This document shows positions 11,538 to 22,887 of a stretch of DNA of 64,000 nt, one piece after another. Made by a program: the position numbers and the translations under genes. Position 1 is the first letter of the stretch; each line of letters opens with the position of its first letter. Source of the stretch: Posidonia oceanica (Eukaryota > Streptophyta > Magnoliopsida > Alismatales > Posidoniaceae); the NCBI GenBank assembly GCA_037176725.1, contig JAZBRS010000023.1, forward strand, positions 28,453,001 to 28,517,000. The letters are read 5' to 3'. The notes under the pieces are model-generated. The model saw only the letters and a program-made list of their open reading frames with translations, searched no databases and had not been told where the DNA came from.

Positions 11538-12761
11538 TTAAGTACATGTGCATATCAAGGGTAGACCTTTTGAGGTGCAGTGCATTCCAAGGATATTCAA
11601 GCCTAGTGCCATCCTCTCTGGCCAAAAAATAGGCATTGCTCGGATATGCCTCAACCACAAGTATGGTTCTTCCCAATTCGGTCTCAGTTTCCCATGCTTG
11701 CGAGGAAGGATTTCTTTAAGCACCCATTCACTAATATTGAATTTACATTCAATTACTTTCTTCTTATATGCTCTTGCAAGTCGTTCTTGATAGAGGCGTG
11801 CATGCTCAGCCGCTTGCAACTGCTTCTCATATAGCAAATCCAACTGTAGACTTAATAATTGCCTCTTATCCTCGGCAGTTATCTCATTGTTGAGTTGTAT
11901 CCTGCATGAGGGGACCATGACCTCAAATGAGACTACCGTCTCCATACTATAAGTAAGCGCAAACGGGGTTTGGTCCGTAGGCGTTCTTATGGAGATTCGA
12001 TAGGCCAACAAGGTATCAATTAGCTTATCTGTCCAGTCATGTCCCTTGGCTCCTCCTACCATTTTCTTAAGGATTCGGATTAGAGTTTTATTAGTAGCTT
12101 TAGCTTGCCCATTACCCTAAGAGTAATATGGCGATGAATGATGCAAATCGATCTTAAACTTCTTACAGAGCTTTTTGAAGTCTTGGGATACGAAGATTGC
12201 GCCATTATCTGCTACCAATTTCTTTGGGATCCCAAACCTTGAGAGGATATTCTTCCGCACAAACTTGCAAAGATTTGAAGCTTTGATTTCAGTGAATGCT
12301 TCCGCTTCAGCCCATTTAGTGAAGTACTCAGTGGCTGTGAGGATGAACCTATTCTGCTTTCCAGTGTCGAATGGTCCCACGACATCAAATGCCCACATGG
12401 AGAAGGGCCACATCGCTTGAGTCGGATTCAACTCTGATGTTGGCGCATGTATTCTGTCTGCATGGATCTGGCACGGCTTGCACCTTCTCACCTTCTTTGC
12501 ACAATTTGCCTCCATTGTGGGCCAATAGTACTCTCTGCGCAGTATCATTTTTGCCACGAATTGAGAACTGATGTGTCCTCCACATATGCCCTCATGCATT
12601 TCTCCGATGATAACTTCAACCTCCTCATAAGTGACACAGCGCAGCTCTATTCCGCTGAAAGACCTTTTGAAAAGGACCTCGGCTCTCATGAAGTATCTTG
12701 TAGCCATCCTCTGAACTGCCTCTTTGTCCTGTGAAGTCGCGTAGTTGGGGAAGATGCCGTC
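11538..12761 (-). pseudogene. pol: Integrase domain of element I, inactivated
   Basis: C-terminal part of the Tat/Ogre polyprotein, which would insert the cDNA into the genome. The N-terminal HHCC zinc module is visible (MHEGICGGH ... RRCKPCQ). The catalytic core has the first Asp in AFDVVGPFD and the second in LVADNGAIF. The conserved NGQAE position reads NGQAK (AAA at 12,101-12,099), so the catalytic Glu is lost, and a TAG stop at 12,119-12,117 sits just before it in the same reading frame. The tail contains KLRPNWEEPY, typical of gypsy integrase C-termini; a fragment of the same tail survives in element II near 24,700. No chromodomain seen. Family assignment secure; the copy is dead. Confidence 0.9.
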
Positions 12762-13838
12762 TTAAATGTAGTTCTGGATGTCAAAGAACCATGGGTTCCC
12801 GTCATCCTCTATGTTGTAGTAAACTTCAAACATGCCTACCCTTGATTCCCTAGCTTTTTGTCTAAGCTCAACGGTCCATGGCTCAGTCGAGTCAATGGCG
12901 GGTATCCCGTGCTGCTGAACCATTATTGTTTGCTCCCGGATATTGATGGGGAACTCGATTGAGGAAGCTAGCGAAGCGAGAGCATCCGCTAGTAGGTTAT
13001 GACTCCGAAGGGTGTGGACGTACACCACTTGCTGAAACCGCGTCAATAGGAGGTGTGCAATGCCTTTGTACTCTTCTAGCCTTGGCTTGAGGGTTCTATA
13101 CTTGTTCAGAATTTGTCTTAGAACCAATTGGGAGTCTCCGATGAGTTTCAACCACTTTGCCCCTAGCTCCAGTGCTAGGCGTAATCCAAGGATGAAGGCC
13201 TCGTATTCTGCGACATTATTAGTATTTGTGACGAAGTTTAGCTGTACGGCTCGAGGGATGAGAACTCCTTCCGGAGTGAGAAGTGCTACTCCGATGCCTG
13301 CCCCTTGTCTGTTGAGTGCTCCATTAAAGTAGAGAGTCCATTGTTGAGTGGGAGACTCAGTGGCTTGTATTTCCAGTATTTTCTCATCGGGGAAGTCTGT
13401 TTGGACTGAGTGATAATCTTCTATTGGTAGTTCTACCAAGTGATCTGCAATGGCCTGCCCCTTAACTGCCTTCTGGGACACATATTGCAAGTCGAATTCA
13501 GTGAGGAGGAGTTGCCACCTTGCCAATCTTCCAGAGAGGGCTGGCTTCTCGAACATATATTTGATTGGGTCGATTTTGGCAATGTAACAGACTTTATAGG
13601 CTAGGAAGTAGTGTCTCAACTTTTGAGATGCCCATACCAAGGCCAAGCAGTGCTTTTCTATGGCTGTATACTTCTCCTCGTAACCCAGGAAAGTTCTACT
13701 CAGATAGTAGATAGCTTTTTCCTTCTTCCCATCCTCATCGTGTTGAGCTAGCAATACCCCTATTGATGATGCAGTGACTACCACATAGAGTAGTAAGGGC
13801 TTCCCTGACATAGGCGCTGACAAGACTGGGGGAGTCAT
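12762..13838 (-). pseudogene. pol: RNase H plus second (archaeal-type) RNase H of element I
   Basis: The first half is the normal gypsy RNase H following RT (SIGVLLAQ, YYLSRTFLGYEEKYTAIEK, LALVWASQKLRHYF). It is followed by a second RNase H of the RVT_3 type starting about residue 165 (WTLYFNGA, NNVAEYEAFILGL, IGDSQLV, NLLADALASLA). A dual RNase H is the hallmark of the Tat lineage. The usual first catalytic Asp (YxDGA) is Asn here; the Glu and the two later Asp are present. The frame is shared with RT upstream (a TGA near 14,006 and a TAA near 13,855 intervene) and with integrase downstream (TAA at 12,762). Confidence 0.85.
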
Positions 13839-14006
13839 GAGATATGCTTTGAGTTAATCAAAAGCTTTCTGGCATTTCTCATCCCAGGTGAATTCCCTTC
13901 CTCCTTTCAGTAACTCATAAAATGGCTTACATCGATCTGCATGTTGTGAGATGAATCTCCGGATTAACTGTAAACGGCCGATAAGTCCCCTGAGTTCCTT
14001 AATGCT

Positions 14007-14926
14007 TCAGGGTGGAGGGATCTGTGCTATTGCTCTAGCCTTCTGTGGGTTCACCTCGATTCCTCTTTCGCTGATGATGAAGCCTAGTAGCTTCCCGGCA
14101 GTTACCCCAAACACACATTTCTTTGGATTCATTTTCAGCTGATATTGCCTTGCTCTACTCAGTACCCTTCTTAGTGCCTCAAAGTGTGCCTCCCTTGTTC
14201 TTGATTTGACCAAGATATCGTCAACGTACACTTCCATGCAATCGTGCATCATGTCGTGGAAGATGGCCATCATCGCTCTCTGATATGTTACACCAGCGTT
14301 CTTGAGACTGAATGGCATGACTACGTAGCAGTATGTCCCCGATGGTGTGATGAACGACGTCTTCTCTTGGTCCTCCTCTGCTAGCTTAATCTGGTTGTAA
14401 CCGGAGAAACCATCCATGAAAGATAGCATCTCAAATCCTACTGTATTGTCCACTAGTAAGTCAATATATGGCAAGGGGAAGTCATCCTTGGGGCAGGCGG
14501 CGTTGAGGTTGCGATAGTCAATGCAAACCCGAACCTTCCCGTACTTTTTGGCCACTGGTACTATATTTGAGACCCAACTGGGGTACACAACCACTCTGAT
14601 GAATTTGCTTTATGGAGCTTGTCAATTTCTTCTTTGACTTTGAGGGCGAGTTCCGGCCTTAGTCGCCTTAGCTTCTGCTTGACGGGCTTGGTTCCAGAGT
14701 TTAGTGGAAGCAGGTGTTCCATTAGGGCTGATTGTAGTCCAGGCATATCCTCGTACTTGAAAGCCAGCACATCCACAAATTCTTTCAAGATTTGGACCAT
14801 TTCCTCCCGCTCTTTTGGGCTCAGGCTTGCACTTATGAGTATTGATTTTAGCTCTTCGGCGGTTCCCAGGTTGGCCTCCACGGTCTCTTCTTCAGCTGCC
14901 TTGGTTTGCTCATCATATTTGTCCAT
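14007..14926 (-). pseudogene. pol: Reverse transcriptase of element I, frameshifted
   Basis: The RT core has VRVCIDYRNLNAACPKDDFPLP, MDGFSGYNQI, and the intact catalytic YVDD at 14,228-14,217, followed by CVFGVTAGKLLGF. The N-terminal part (14,926-14,561) is in another frame: one base appears to be missing near 14,606, just before the conserved F-I-R-x-V-x-Y-P-S-W segment. Upstream in the N-terminal piece are acidic residues and EMVQILKEFVDVLAFKYEDM, typical of the start of gypsy RT. Only the frameshift and flanking stops prevent coding. Confidence 0.9.
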
Positions 14927-15734
14927 GAGGTGCTTAAGGAGGTCTGAGTCGGCCTCTTAATCTTCTTCCTCATCACTGCAGCTAACCAACTCATACGCCT
15001 CTATTCCTGCACACTTCCCAAACCGATCAAATTCTTCTACTAGGAAGACCATGTTAGCAGTAGCCAGCTCCTGAGGCAATGCCTCCGTGTATTGACACAC
15101 GCACACAGTTTTGGAAGCGCTGGTCGAAGTTGACCATGAGCTGCTAGAACCAACATGGTGATCCTCTCCCTTATTGAAAACAGAAAGTAAATTACCTTTA
15201 TTCCTAGGAAATGAAAACAATGCAGAATTAAACAAAGTTTTATTTACAGCATTTAAGGGGATGCCCCTAGAGTTACCTCCATTAGTAGAGGTAGGAGCCT
15301 CTCTAGGCAGGCTCGTTAGGGTTGACGTTCCCATTATCTTCGAGAAGCTCATGGTCGGCCCCTGGATCGGGGTCGACTTCAGGTCTCTGAGGTTGCAGAC
15401 CTTCAGAGAGATCAGCCGTGAGGCGACGGACCCTGTCTACGAGTCGTTGTAACTTGCGTAGAGTTTGCCCCGGCCTTTGCTCCAAAGAGGAAGAGATGTC
15501 CAGAGCTGGAGGAGGCAGAGGCTTGGAAGCGGCAGTGCCAGAAGAAGAGGGAGGAGATGAAAGAGGTGGCCGATCTGGAGGTTCGGGGGCTGGTGCGCCT
15601 AACAGTGGTGGCGGTGATGTTGCTGTCTGACCTTCGTGAGGCTCTGCTGGCAACTCTTCTGCAGTCTAACCTTCATGAGGTTTTGCTACTACAGTCTGGC
15701 CTTCGTGAGGCTCTACTGTTAACTCCCTTGCAGT
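14927..15734 (-). other. Polyprotein linker between protease and RT with candidate intron
   Basis: The reading frame moves from frame 2 (through 15,303) to frame 1 (from 15,352). It contains a repeated PAEPHEGQT peptide (about 15,760-15,620), a Pro/Ser-rich stretch and a Ser-rich acidic stretch ending SCSDEEED. A GT-AG segment of 73 bp, A/T-rich with a pyrimidine tract (15,276-15,204), lies at the frame change; some stops precede its donor, so the exact intron is unsure. Ogre elements are known for an intron between protease and RT. Confidence 0.5.
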
Positions 15735-17078
15735 CTAACCTTTGTGAGGCTCTGCTGGCAATTCAACTGTTTGGAATAAGCCGGAAATGTTTACGTCGGC
15801 TGTGTCCTTTACACTTTGGAGAGTGTGTTTGGTTGATTGCGCCAAAATAATATTTCCTAGGGGGGATGAATTCAGGTCAAATATCCCTACGTTGGTAAAA
15901 TGTCCTTGTAGATTCCACTGTAATGGTCGTCCGTCGGGGAACTGGTCGAAACCGAGTCCTCCCCTTCCTTCTCTGTCACAGGCCTTCACTAGCTCATTCA
16001 TTCCCTTTCCTTCTGGGCCTAAGCCCTGGCCTTTCTTGTAGACAATTCTCCTCATGATCTCCCATCCCACATTCATGGATGGTCTTTTGCTTTTGGAGGG
16101 TTCCTTCTTCTTGTGGAATAACCTAGTCCTGGTCCACTTGTCCCTTAGCTCGACCATAGACACTACATTCTTGCCCTTTTCGGCACGAGTCGGCTTTTCT
16201 CGCACACTGAACTGGTGCGGCAGGTATATCACATTTGCCTCTGCTTCTTGGCCTGGTATGTCTCCTGCTATCTTGATGATTTTCGCATCGTGTGAGAATT
16301 TCAGGCATTGGTGTCGAGGAGATGATACTCCTTTTAAACTGTTTAGCCATTGTCTCCCCAGGATGATCTGATATGGTACATTGATGTCTATGACGATTAG
16401 TTGGGTTAGAAACTGAGCTGGTCCTATCCCTATCTTTGTGGTCCACCTGCCGTGCGCTTTTCTTTTGCTGTCATCATACCCGGCAATCGTCATATCAATG
16501 GGGGTTAAGGAGGCCTCATTCACGCCCAAGGCTCGTATTGTATTCAACGAGCAAATGTTCATTAATGCACCAGTATCTATGAGCACTTTAGAAATTAAGT
16601 GATTGTTTATAGAAATTGTTACATTCAATGGAGCTTTTCTCCTCTCTATTGGTGCCAACTCGCTATCAGCAATGGTAATGATTGGCTCTACGAAGGCTGC
16701 TATAGCTATAATATGGAGTTCCTTTGCTGGCATGTCTGGGGCAACTTGGGCCTTCTCTAGCACTTCTAGCAGAGTTTTCCAGTGTTGATTTGAGCTGTTT
16801 ATGAGGTCATAGATCGAGATCCTGGCCTGCGTCTTCTTTAATTGCTTTAGGATGTCATATTCTACCGACCCGGGTCCTACTTCAGGTCTGACTGGCTCTG
16901 TTTGCTCTGCTAGTGGTACGATTCGATTTGACAGCCTCCCTCCTCTGGTGATGGGCGTAGCAGCCTCATTTCCTTTGAATGCTCCCTTCTTGAGCGGCCA
17001 GGTGAAGATGGACTCCCTCCGTATAGATCCGCCAAGCTCTGGTGGCTTTGTGGCCCTAGCTCGCTGCTCTATTAGCAC
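15735..17078 (-). pseudogene. pol: Second retropepsin-like domain plus G-patch, element I
   Basis: An open frame of 447 codons, in frame with the gag-protease sequence upstream. About residue 150 begins a retropepsin fold: VTISINNHLISKVLIDTGA (active-site DTG) ending with ILGRQWL about residue 240. About residues 330-380 hold a G-patch-like segment with the spaced glycines of GWEIMRRI, KKGQGLGPEGKG and GRGGLGF. A first retropepsin lies just upstream (17,6xx-17,4xx), so this polyprotein has two. G-patch motifs are nucleic-acid-binding modules also found in some retroviral proteases; the role here is inferred only. The last codons run into the PHEG repeat. Confidence 0.8.
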
Positions 17079-18266
17079 TCAGAAGATTGGGGATGATGGA
17101 GTAGCAGTACTCCGGAGTACTGAAGTGTTGAGGGCCGGCAATTGACTTGATGGTGGCCTTGCTACTTTGAAGATTGGGGAGACTGGTGGCGACAGCGACT
17201 TGGGATCCCATAGCAGTGATTTTCTCCATGGCAGACGTTGTGACTCCTCCTCTTCTCGAAGGGTTGCAATTTGTGGCTCTGGCATCTTGAACGTGCATAG
17301 AACCCCCGGTCGATTGGCTGGAATGTTAACAACCGCTCCTTGGTATTTGAATTTTAGCATTTGATGAACCGAAGATGCTACAGCCCCGACCTCCACTAGG
17401 CAAGACCTCCCTAGGATGAGTGGCTCCAGGACTTCCTCCTTCATAATGATCACCGAAGTGATACTGGTGAAAGGACCGACTGTGATTTCCATGGGTATTG
17501 TCCCTAGTGTCAATTTCTCTTTCTGATCAAACCCGATGCACATAAAGGGAGTTCTATCTAGCTCGCCCTCATTTAACCCGAAGCTCTAGAGTGTGGAGAG
17601 AGAACTGAGGCTTCGGCTTGCTCCAATGTCGACCAATACTCCTTGCAGTACATTATCATTAATGCCCACTGTGATGACAAGTGGCAGCTCTTGCTTATGT
17701 GGGGGCGGAAGCTCCGAATCTTTGAAGACTATATTCTCTCGTTCAAATTGCTGATTGGCTTTTTGAACTTGGCTTTCTTCCTCTATGTTTTCTTGTGACT
17801 CCTCCACTACTGCTGTGAGGTTGAACTGGCTAAGGAGCTCCTTCACTGTTAGTTCCTCGTCTGCCTCGCTGTACCAATCATCATCTGAAATTACTCCCCA
17901 GTGTTCAGCTTGACTGTCCCAGTCCTCCTCTAGTACAACATGGTTGTCCCAGTCCTTTGATATTAGTGGATTAGGGAGCTGCTCGTCCTGGAATGCCATG
18001 ACTTGGTGTTTGGGGAGAGGGTCGCTGTAGACCTGTTGAGACGTCCCTGTCTGCTTTCTTTGTTTGGCTCTTTTGACCAGGACATCCCATTCAAACACAT
18101 CTGCCTCTACCATGTCATAGACTATGTCCCTGAAAGTCCAGCAGTCATTGATGTTGTGACCATGCATTCTATTGAACGGGCAGTATTTGCTCCGGTCACA
18201 ATTTGGCAATTCAGGCCTAGCTAGCGGGAATTCGACTGCTTTTCTCTCCTCTAACTCTATGAACAT
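17079..18266 (-). pseudogene. gag: Gag C-terminus and first retropepsin, element I
   Basis: Starts in the Gag C-terminus with a degenerate knuckle C-PF-N-RMHG-H-NIND-C (about 18,205-18,165), whose second ligand position is Asn; homologous knuckles in element II and III have His there. A tryptophan-containing acidic linker follows, then the first protease: GVLVDIGASRS (DIG instead of DTG), a TAG stop at 17,588-17,586, then in the same frame PMEITVGPF and LEPLILGRSCL (the flap-side and ILGR-type motifs). The frame continues into the second protease at 17,078. Stop and DIG suggest an inactive copy. Confidence 0.75.
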
Positions 18267-19919
18267 ATCTGCCAGTGTGACTGGTAGAGGAGGGTAATGG
18301 TCTCTTCTTTCCTTTTTGCGTGGTCATGGAGGGGGAACATTGTGATAACCGCTCCCATTCCCAGTGTTGTTGGGGGGATTTCTGTTGTTGGCCTGGCCAT
18401 TTTGATTGCCCCTAGTCCATTACTGCCGGGGAGCATTCCACATAGGGCGGATCTGTTGCTGAGGGGGATGGTTATTCCAGGCCTACTACTGCTGAGGAGG
18501 GCGGCTCCATGCTTGCTGTTGCTGAGGAGGAGGGTGGCTCCATGCTTGCTGTTGCTGAGGAGGAGGGTGGCTCCAGGCTTGCTGTTACTGAGGAGGAGGG
18601 TGGCTCCATGTTGGCTGCTGTGAAGCTAGTATAGCCCTTTGTTCGAACGGCCTGGGTGCGGGGCTCATCTTGTTGACGACTTCGGTCACTCCCTCTACCA
18701 CCTGTGCTTTTCGGCTCTTCTTTGGCTCCTCCATGAATTGATGTAGATTTTCTTTAATGGAGCCCGCCACTTCATATAAGGCCGTTACATTGGGATAATA
18801 GGCATTTACTAGCCCCTTCTTCATTGGTCCAGTGGTGTTTGCAATGAGGGTCTGGACCACTTGTCTCTTCGGAATGGTCAGCCCTGATCTGGCTGCCATT
18901 TCCCGCCATCTGTTGGCGAATGTTACCCAGCTTTCGCTTTGCTTCATGACGTCCTTGCTTAGGTCGTGGAAGGTTGGCTTGGGGTCTATCTTGTGCTGCT
19001 ATTTTGTGAGGAAGCTCTTTCTAATTTTATCAAAGCTGCTGAGGTCTTCCTTGGAGAGAGTGAGAAACAAATCCATGGGCTCTCCTTCGAGTGAGTAGAA
19101 GAAAAGGTGTAACACAAGCCCCAAATCATGGAAATAGGGGGCTGACTCCATTTGGAACCGCACTAGGTGACTGAGTGGGTTAGTGGTTCTGTTGAACTTG
19201 AGAGTCTTCGAGTACTTGAAGCCTGGAGGTAATCTGAATGGAGGAAACCGGCTCATGTCAAAGTTTGCCGGAGCCTGGGTATGTACCCCTAATGTATTGA
19301 GCATTTTTCTCATCTCATCCAAATTTGTTATCCCGGCTGATGGGGTCGAGACATGTGAATTGAAAGACAGATGGTTCTGTTGCTGATTGAGGTAGCTGTT
19401 GCAGAAGTGTTGAGGTGCGACCTGCTCATATCGCGAGGGAGATGCCTGATGGTTGTGATGATCTGGCCGAGACTGATTGCCTGCCAAAGGTGGTTGGAGA
19501 TGTCTTAGATAGACTCCTTCCTTGTATACGCCATGTGGCATGTAACTGTGTTCCTGAATCAAGGGGTTGGCCTTTGAGTTATAAGCTCCGTTGAGCGCTG
19601 TGCCCTGACCTGGGTGGTTTGTGTCTGGCGGTGGGTTGCCATTTTGTCCCTGGTATAGATCTTCAAGGGTATGATTCGCAACTGCCCTTCGTTGTCCTTC
19701 ACCGAGATGGGGTGGCTGCTGGAGGTTGTTCTGACATAGCCTCGTTGGGGCTGATGTCTCTTCGTTTAAGAACTGGTACATGGCTTTGTACTAGATTGAG
19801 TCTGGATCTAAGGCTTCTCCGGTAATTGGGTGGTAGATTTTGGACTCCTCTCCCGAGATACTTGCTGAGTCTGACCTCTCTCTTTCTGGCTGCTCAGCTT
19901 CATGGATTTGGTTCATCAT
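18267..19919 (-). pseudogene. gag: Gag of element I
   Basis: ATG chosen at 19,919, which is in the same frame as everything downstream; an in-frame TAG near 19,794 follows, then a long frame from 19,781. The centre holds the retrotransposon Gag core: PPGFKYSKTLKFN, NPLSHLVRFQ, LVLHLFFYSLEGEPMDLFLTL. After a TAG at 18,998-18,996 the frame continues with MKQSESWVTFANRWREMA and a repeated Gln/Pro peptide (QQQQAWSHPPP, about 18,620-18,470), interrupted by TAA stops. The capsid-like shell function is known for the family; this copy cannot make it. Confidence 0.8.
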
Positions 19920-20902
19920 TACTGCAGCTTTTGATAATGAGAATTGGCTTCAAGGCGTAATACGCCTCAAAGTAAGGCGTATAACGTTGGACGAACTATG
20001 TCAGGCGTACAACACCCTTAACAGTATTCCTCTATTCCTTTCCTGTCTTTTCTTTTCAGCTTTTCCTTTCTCTCCTTTTTCTCTTTTTTTGTTTTCTGTT
20101 TTTTTCTTTCTGCTCTTTTTTTTCTGATTTTTTGCTCTCTCTTTTTTTTATATGATTTTTCCTTTTCTTTTTTTTTGTTTTGGCTTTTCTCTTCTTTTTT
20201 TTTTTGAAGGATTTACAAGTGCAAAAAAAAAAGAAATTACAAGAACTTGGAAAATTTAATACAGATTCTTAAAAAAAGTAAAAATAAAACAGAACTGTCA
20301 CTGTTATGGGTTTTTTCTAATGTCTTCCCCTGCCAAACAAATCACAAAGGAGCTAAAATATAACAGCCACACAAAGAATGCGTTAGACGCGGAACCTACT
20401 GCGTATAACGTTAAACGCAGGGATCTCAGCGGCTAACGCCCTGTTTCAGAGAACTGCACAGAAACACTTTCAAACAGCGATTTAAGGTTTTAATTTTTGT
20501 TTTCGCTTTGAGATTAGTGCTTTAAACCTGCTGTAGCCCTCTGGGTTCCTTAAGGCTTAGGTATGGCTTTTTTTTGGATTTTCTAGGGCTCCACACAAAA
20601 TGGGTGAATATTATTGTACTACCCCTTACCTCAACTCCTGAGGATGCTAGGGGGAGCCTGAATACACTTAGGTCCCTATCCCGTAGAGGTAGAGTCCAGC
20701 GTACTCGGGATTGATCGGGTCACTCACGTATCCACACACCAATGAAATAAACAAACCACGGAAAGGGGGAAGGAAGAATACAAGTCAAAGCTTGAGATTC
20801 TAATTATCTTTCACAAAAGGCCAAGGGAGAAGGAGGGCCCCTAGTGAAAGACAATGACAATACAAGTAACCTTCCTAAGCCCTTTGCAACAGAGGTGCTT
20901 GG
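19920..20902 (-). other. Leader of element I with motif sites and a purine tract
   Basis: No gene. Motif half-sites at 19,945-20,025 (GGCGTATAACGTTGGACG) and a palindrome GCGTATAACGTTAAACGC at 20,401-20,418. A long T/C-rich tract on the plus strand (20,035-20,215), purine-rich on the sense strand. Interrupted on its right by the solo LTR. Confidence 0.5.
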
Positions 20903-22291
20903 TGTGGATATGGGATTTTGGAGTGAGGAAGAGAGAAGATGAGATGAGGGAGGTTTGGAGAAGAAGAGGCTTCTTTTGGCTCTCTCTTGCTCGAGGTCCC
21001 CTTTTTTGTATCCAACCCCGTCACTCCACGTGTGATGGAATCGGTGTGATCGCCACTCTCGTTCGCTTTCGCCGGCCCTCGAAACGCCTTTGGGGAGATG
21101 TAGTGTGGTTGCGGGTTCAGCTACCTTAGGACAATGCCAGCGTTGCCTAAGGGTGCCCGTGCTTGGTAAGCTCTTTCTTCCTTCTTCCTCCTTGTATGAC
21201 AAACGTTAGTAAAGCAAAACAAAAAGACAATATAAAAATGCATCAATATGTGTAGTAACCTATCCAGAATTAGTAGAAAAGAAAATAAAGAAGGCATAGT
21301 GAGATACGTACCCGAGGGATTTGATCTCCTCGATTGCAACTAAAAGAGATGTATGCCTAGCTAAAACAATATATGAACTTGAAATAAAGAATGCTTGATT
21401 ATACTACGAAATTAAACATGTGATATCAGAAATGAAAAGGAAATAAATGAAATTGAGTCCCCTCTGTCTATGCACAAGGTGCAAACTGTCTTGGCATGAA
21501 GCCAACAACGACAAAAAGGATCCTCAAGCTTTTCGAAGACTCTCCTTCTTTCAAAATCTCTCTTCTCTCTTTCAATTCTTTAGGACCTCACTTCTCTAAG
21601 ATTTTTTAATCTCAAGAGAGCATGTGAGTTTCAAAAATTCCTTGACTACTTTTCTCTCTCAAAATTCCGACCTTGAACTTAGTGGGGGTACCCTTGCTTT
21701 TATAGAAGCAAGGGAGGAACAAAAAAGGACACAAATGCCAAGTCAGCTGAGTTTCCTGTTTCAGAAGTGTTATACGCTGGAAAACCAGCGTATAACGTTA
21801 TAAGCGAGAGTACTCACGTATAACGACCTCTGAGGCATAACTGCCAGGATTAGAGAAGATTCTCCAATTAAGGAGTCTTTAAGTGTGATTAAACTCGACT
21901 TTGATGGCTTTGACCAGTCAACAGGTTCCAAAGAAGGTAAAAACATTATTTGTGGATTAGGCCAAATAAGGAAAGCTTTGGCTGACTGGGTTGTCACGTT
22001 AGACGCTGGAAAACCAATAGCTAATGTTAGCTGCTGGAGAACCAGCGGCCAACGTTGTACACTGAGAAGCCAGCGGACAACACCCTTAATCAGTTTAACT
22101 TCCAAATTTGGTCAAGACGTGAAGAACACTCAGGTTGCCAACATTTGAGGCTTAGATAAGTAAAGCATTTTGGACCTTGAGGGGAACATTTGGCTCAAGT
22201 GAGATTCAAGAATGGGTGGAGGGCTTCTAAGAGCGACCTAATGCAAGAGACTATCCTAACATGAAGGAAGTGCCAAAACGGGGTATCTACA
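20903..22291 (-). mobile_element. Solo LTR with target duplication
   Basis: On the minus strand it runs from TGTAGATACCCCGTTTTGG (22,291) to ...TATCCACA (20,903). It is flanked by identical 5-bp CTTGG on both sides (20,898-20,902 and 22,292-22,296), which shows an insertion reduced to one LTR. A TATA box TATAAAAG is at 21,704-21,697, with motif sites upstream: arms TTATACGCTGG and CCAGCGTATAA around 21,770-21,795 and several at 22,000-22,085. It is clearly homologous over its whole length to the LTR at 22,888-24,281. Confidence 0.88.
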
Positions 22292-22296
22292 CTTGG

Positions 22297-22887
22297 GACC
22301 TAGACGGTTACTTGTATAACCTAAGAAATGACACAAGCAATTAGTTTCCAATGAGGGCCATGCAAGTCATAAAAAAGATTCGATTTTTTTTGTTGTTTTT
22401 TTTTTGCAAAGCACCCAAAGAAACTGAAGTTTCAGTCCCTACGGCAAAGCTGGTCACCTCACACCTCAGTCCTTGGGCCAGTTATGAAAAGAAAAATAAG
22501 AGAAAATTTAAAACAGAAGGTTTCTGTTCAATGGTCGTTAGACGCGGATACTGCAGCGTCTAATGTTAGACACGCCAGATCACGCGTATAACGTACTGAC
22601 AGAGTTTTTTTTTCTTCAGAAAAACAGTGATTTTTACAAACCACCTCCACACCCGTGAATCCAGAGAAAAGGGGAGGTGATTTCAGTTATTTGAACGTAA
22701 GGAAAAAAATGGAAAAGGGTTACGGCGCCTCAAAACACTATGAGAATTTCACCGCTACCTTAAAACATACGAGAAAATAAGAAACTAAAACTAAACTAAG
22801 AATGTCAATAATGAGGAAGAAGAAGGAAGAAAGGCTTACTCACCTTGCACGGGGGCACTTTTAGCCGTCTCACCGTAATCGCCAGAC
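22297..22887 (-). other. Leader region with candidate primer-binding site
   Basis: Lies between the 5' LTR and the solo LTR. Immediately downstream (minus) of the LTR end CCACA, after GTC, is TGGCGATTACGGTGAG (22,884-22,869), a possible PBS resembling the TGGTGACTCCGCTGGGGA of element III but not a good match. Motif half-sites lie at 22,535-22,592 (GTTAGACGC, CAGCGTCTAATG, GCGTATAACG). No gene. Confidence 0.4.

Noticed and set aside
20026..20215. T/C-rich tract as a polypyrimidine splice signal or promoter
   Set aside because: Low-complexity slippage-prone tract; no exon or TATA context supports a function.
22297..22887. Short internal region of a TRIM-like element made of LTRs 20,903-22,291 and 22,888-24,281
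   Set aside because: The first LTR has its own matching CTTGG duplications on both sides, so it is a solo LTR, not one end of a two-LTR element.
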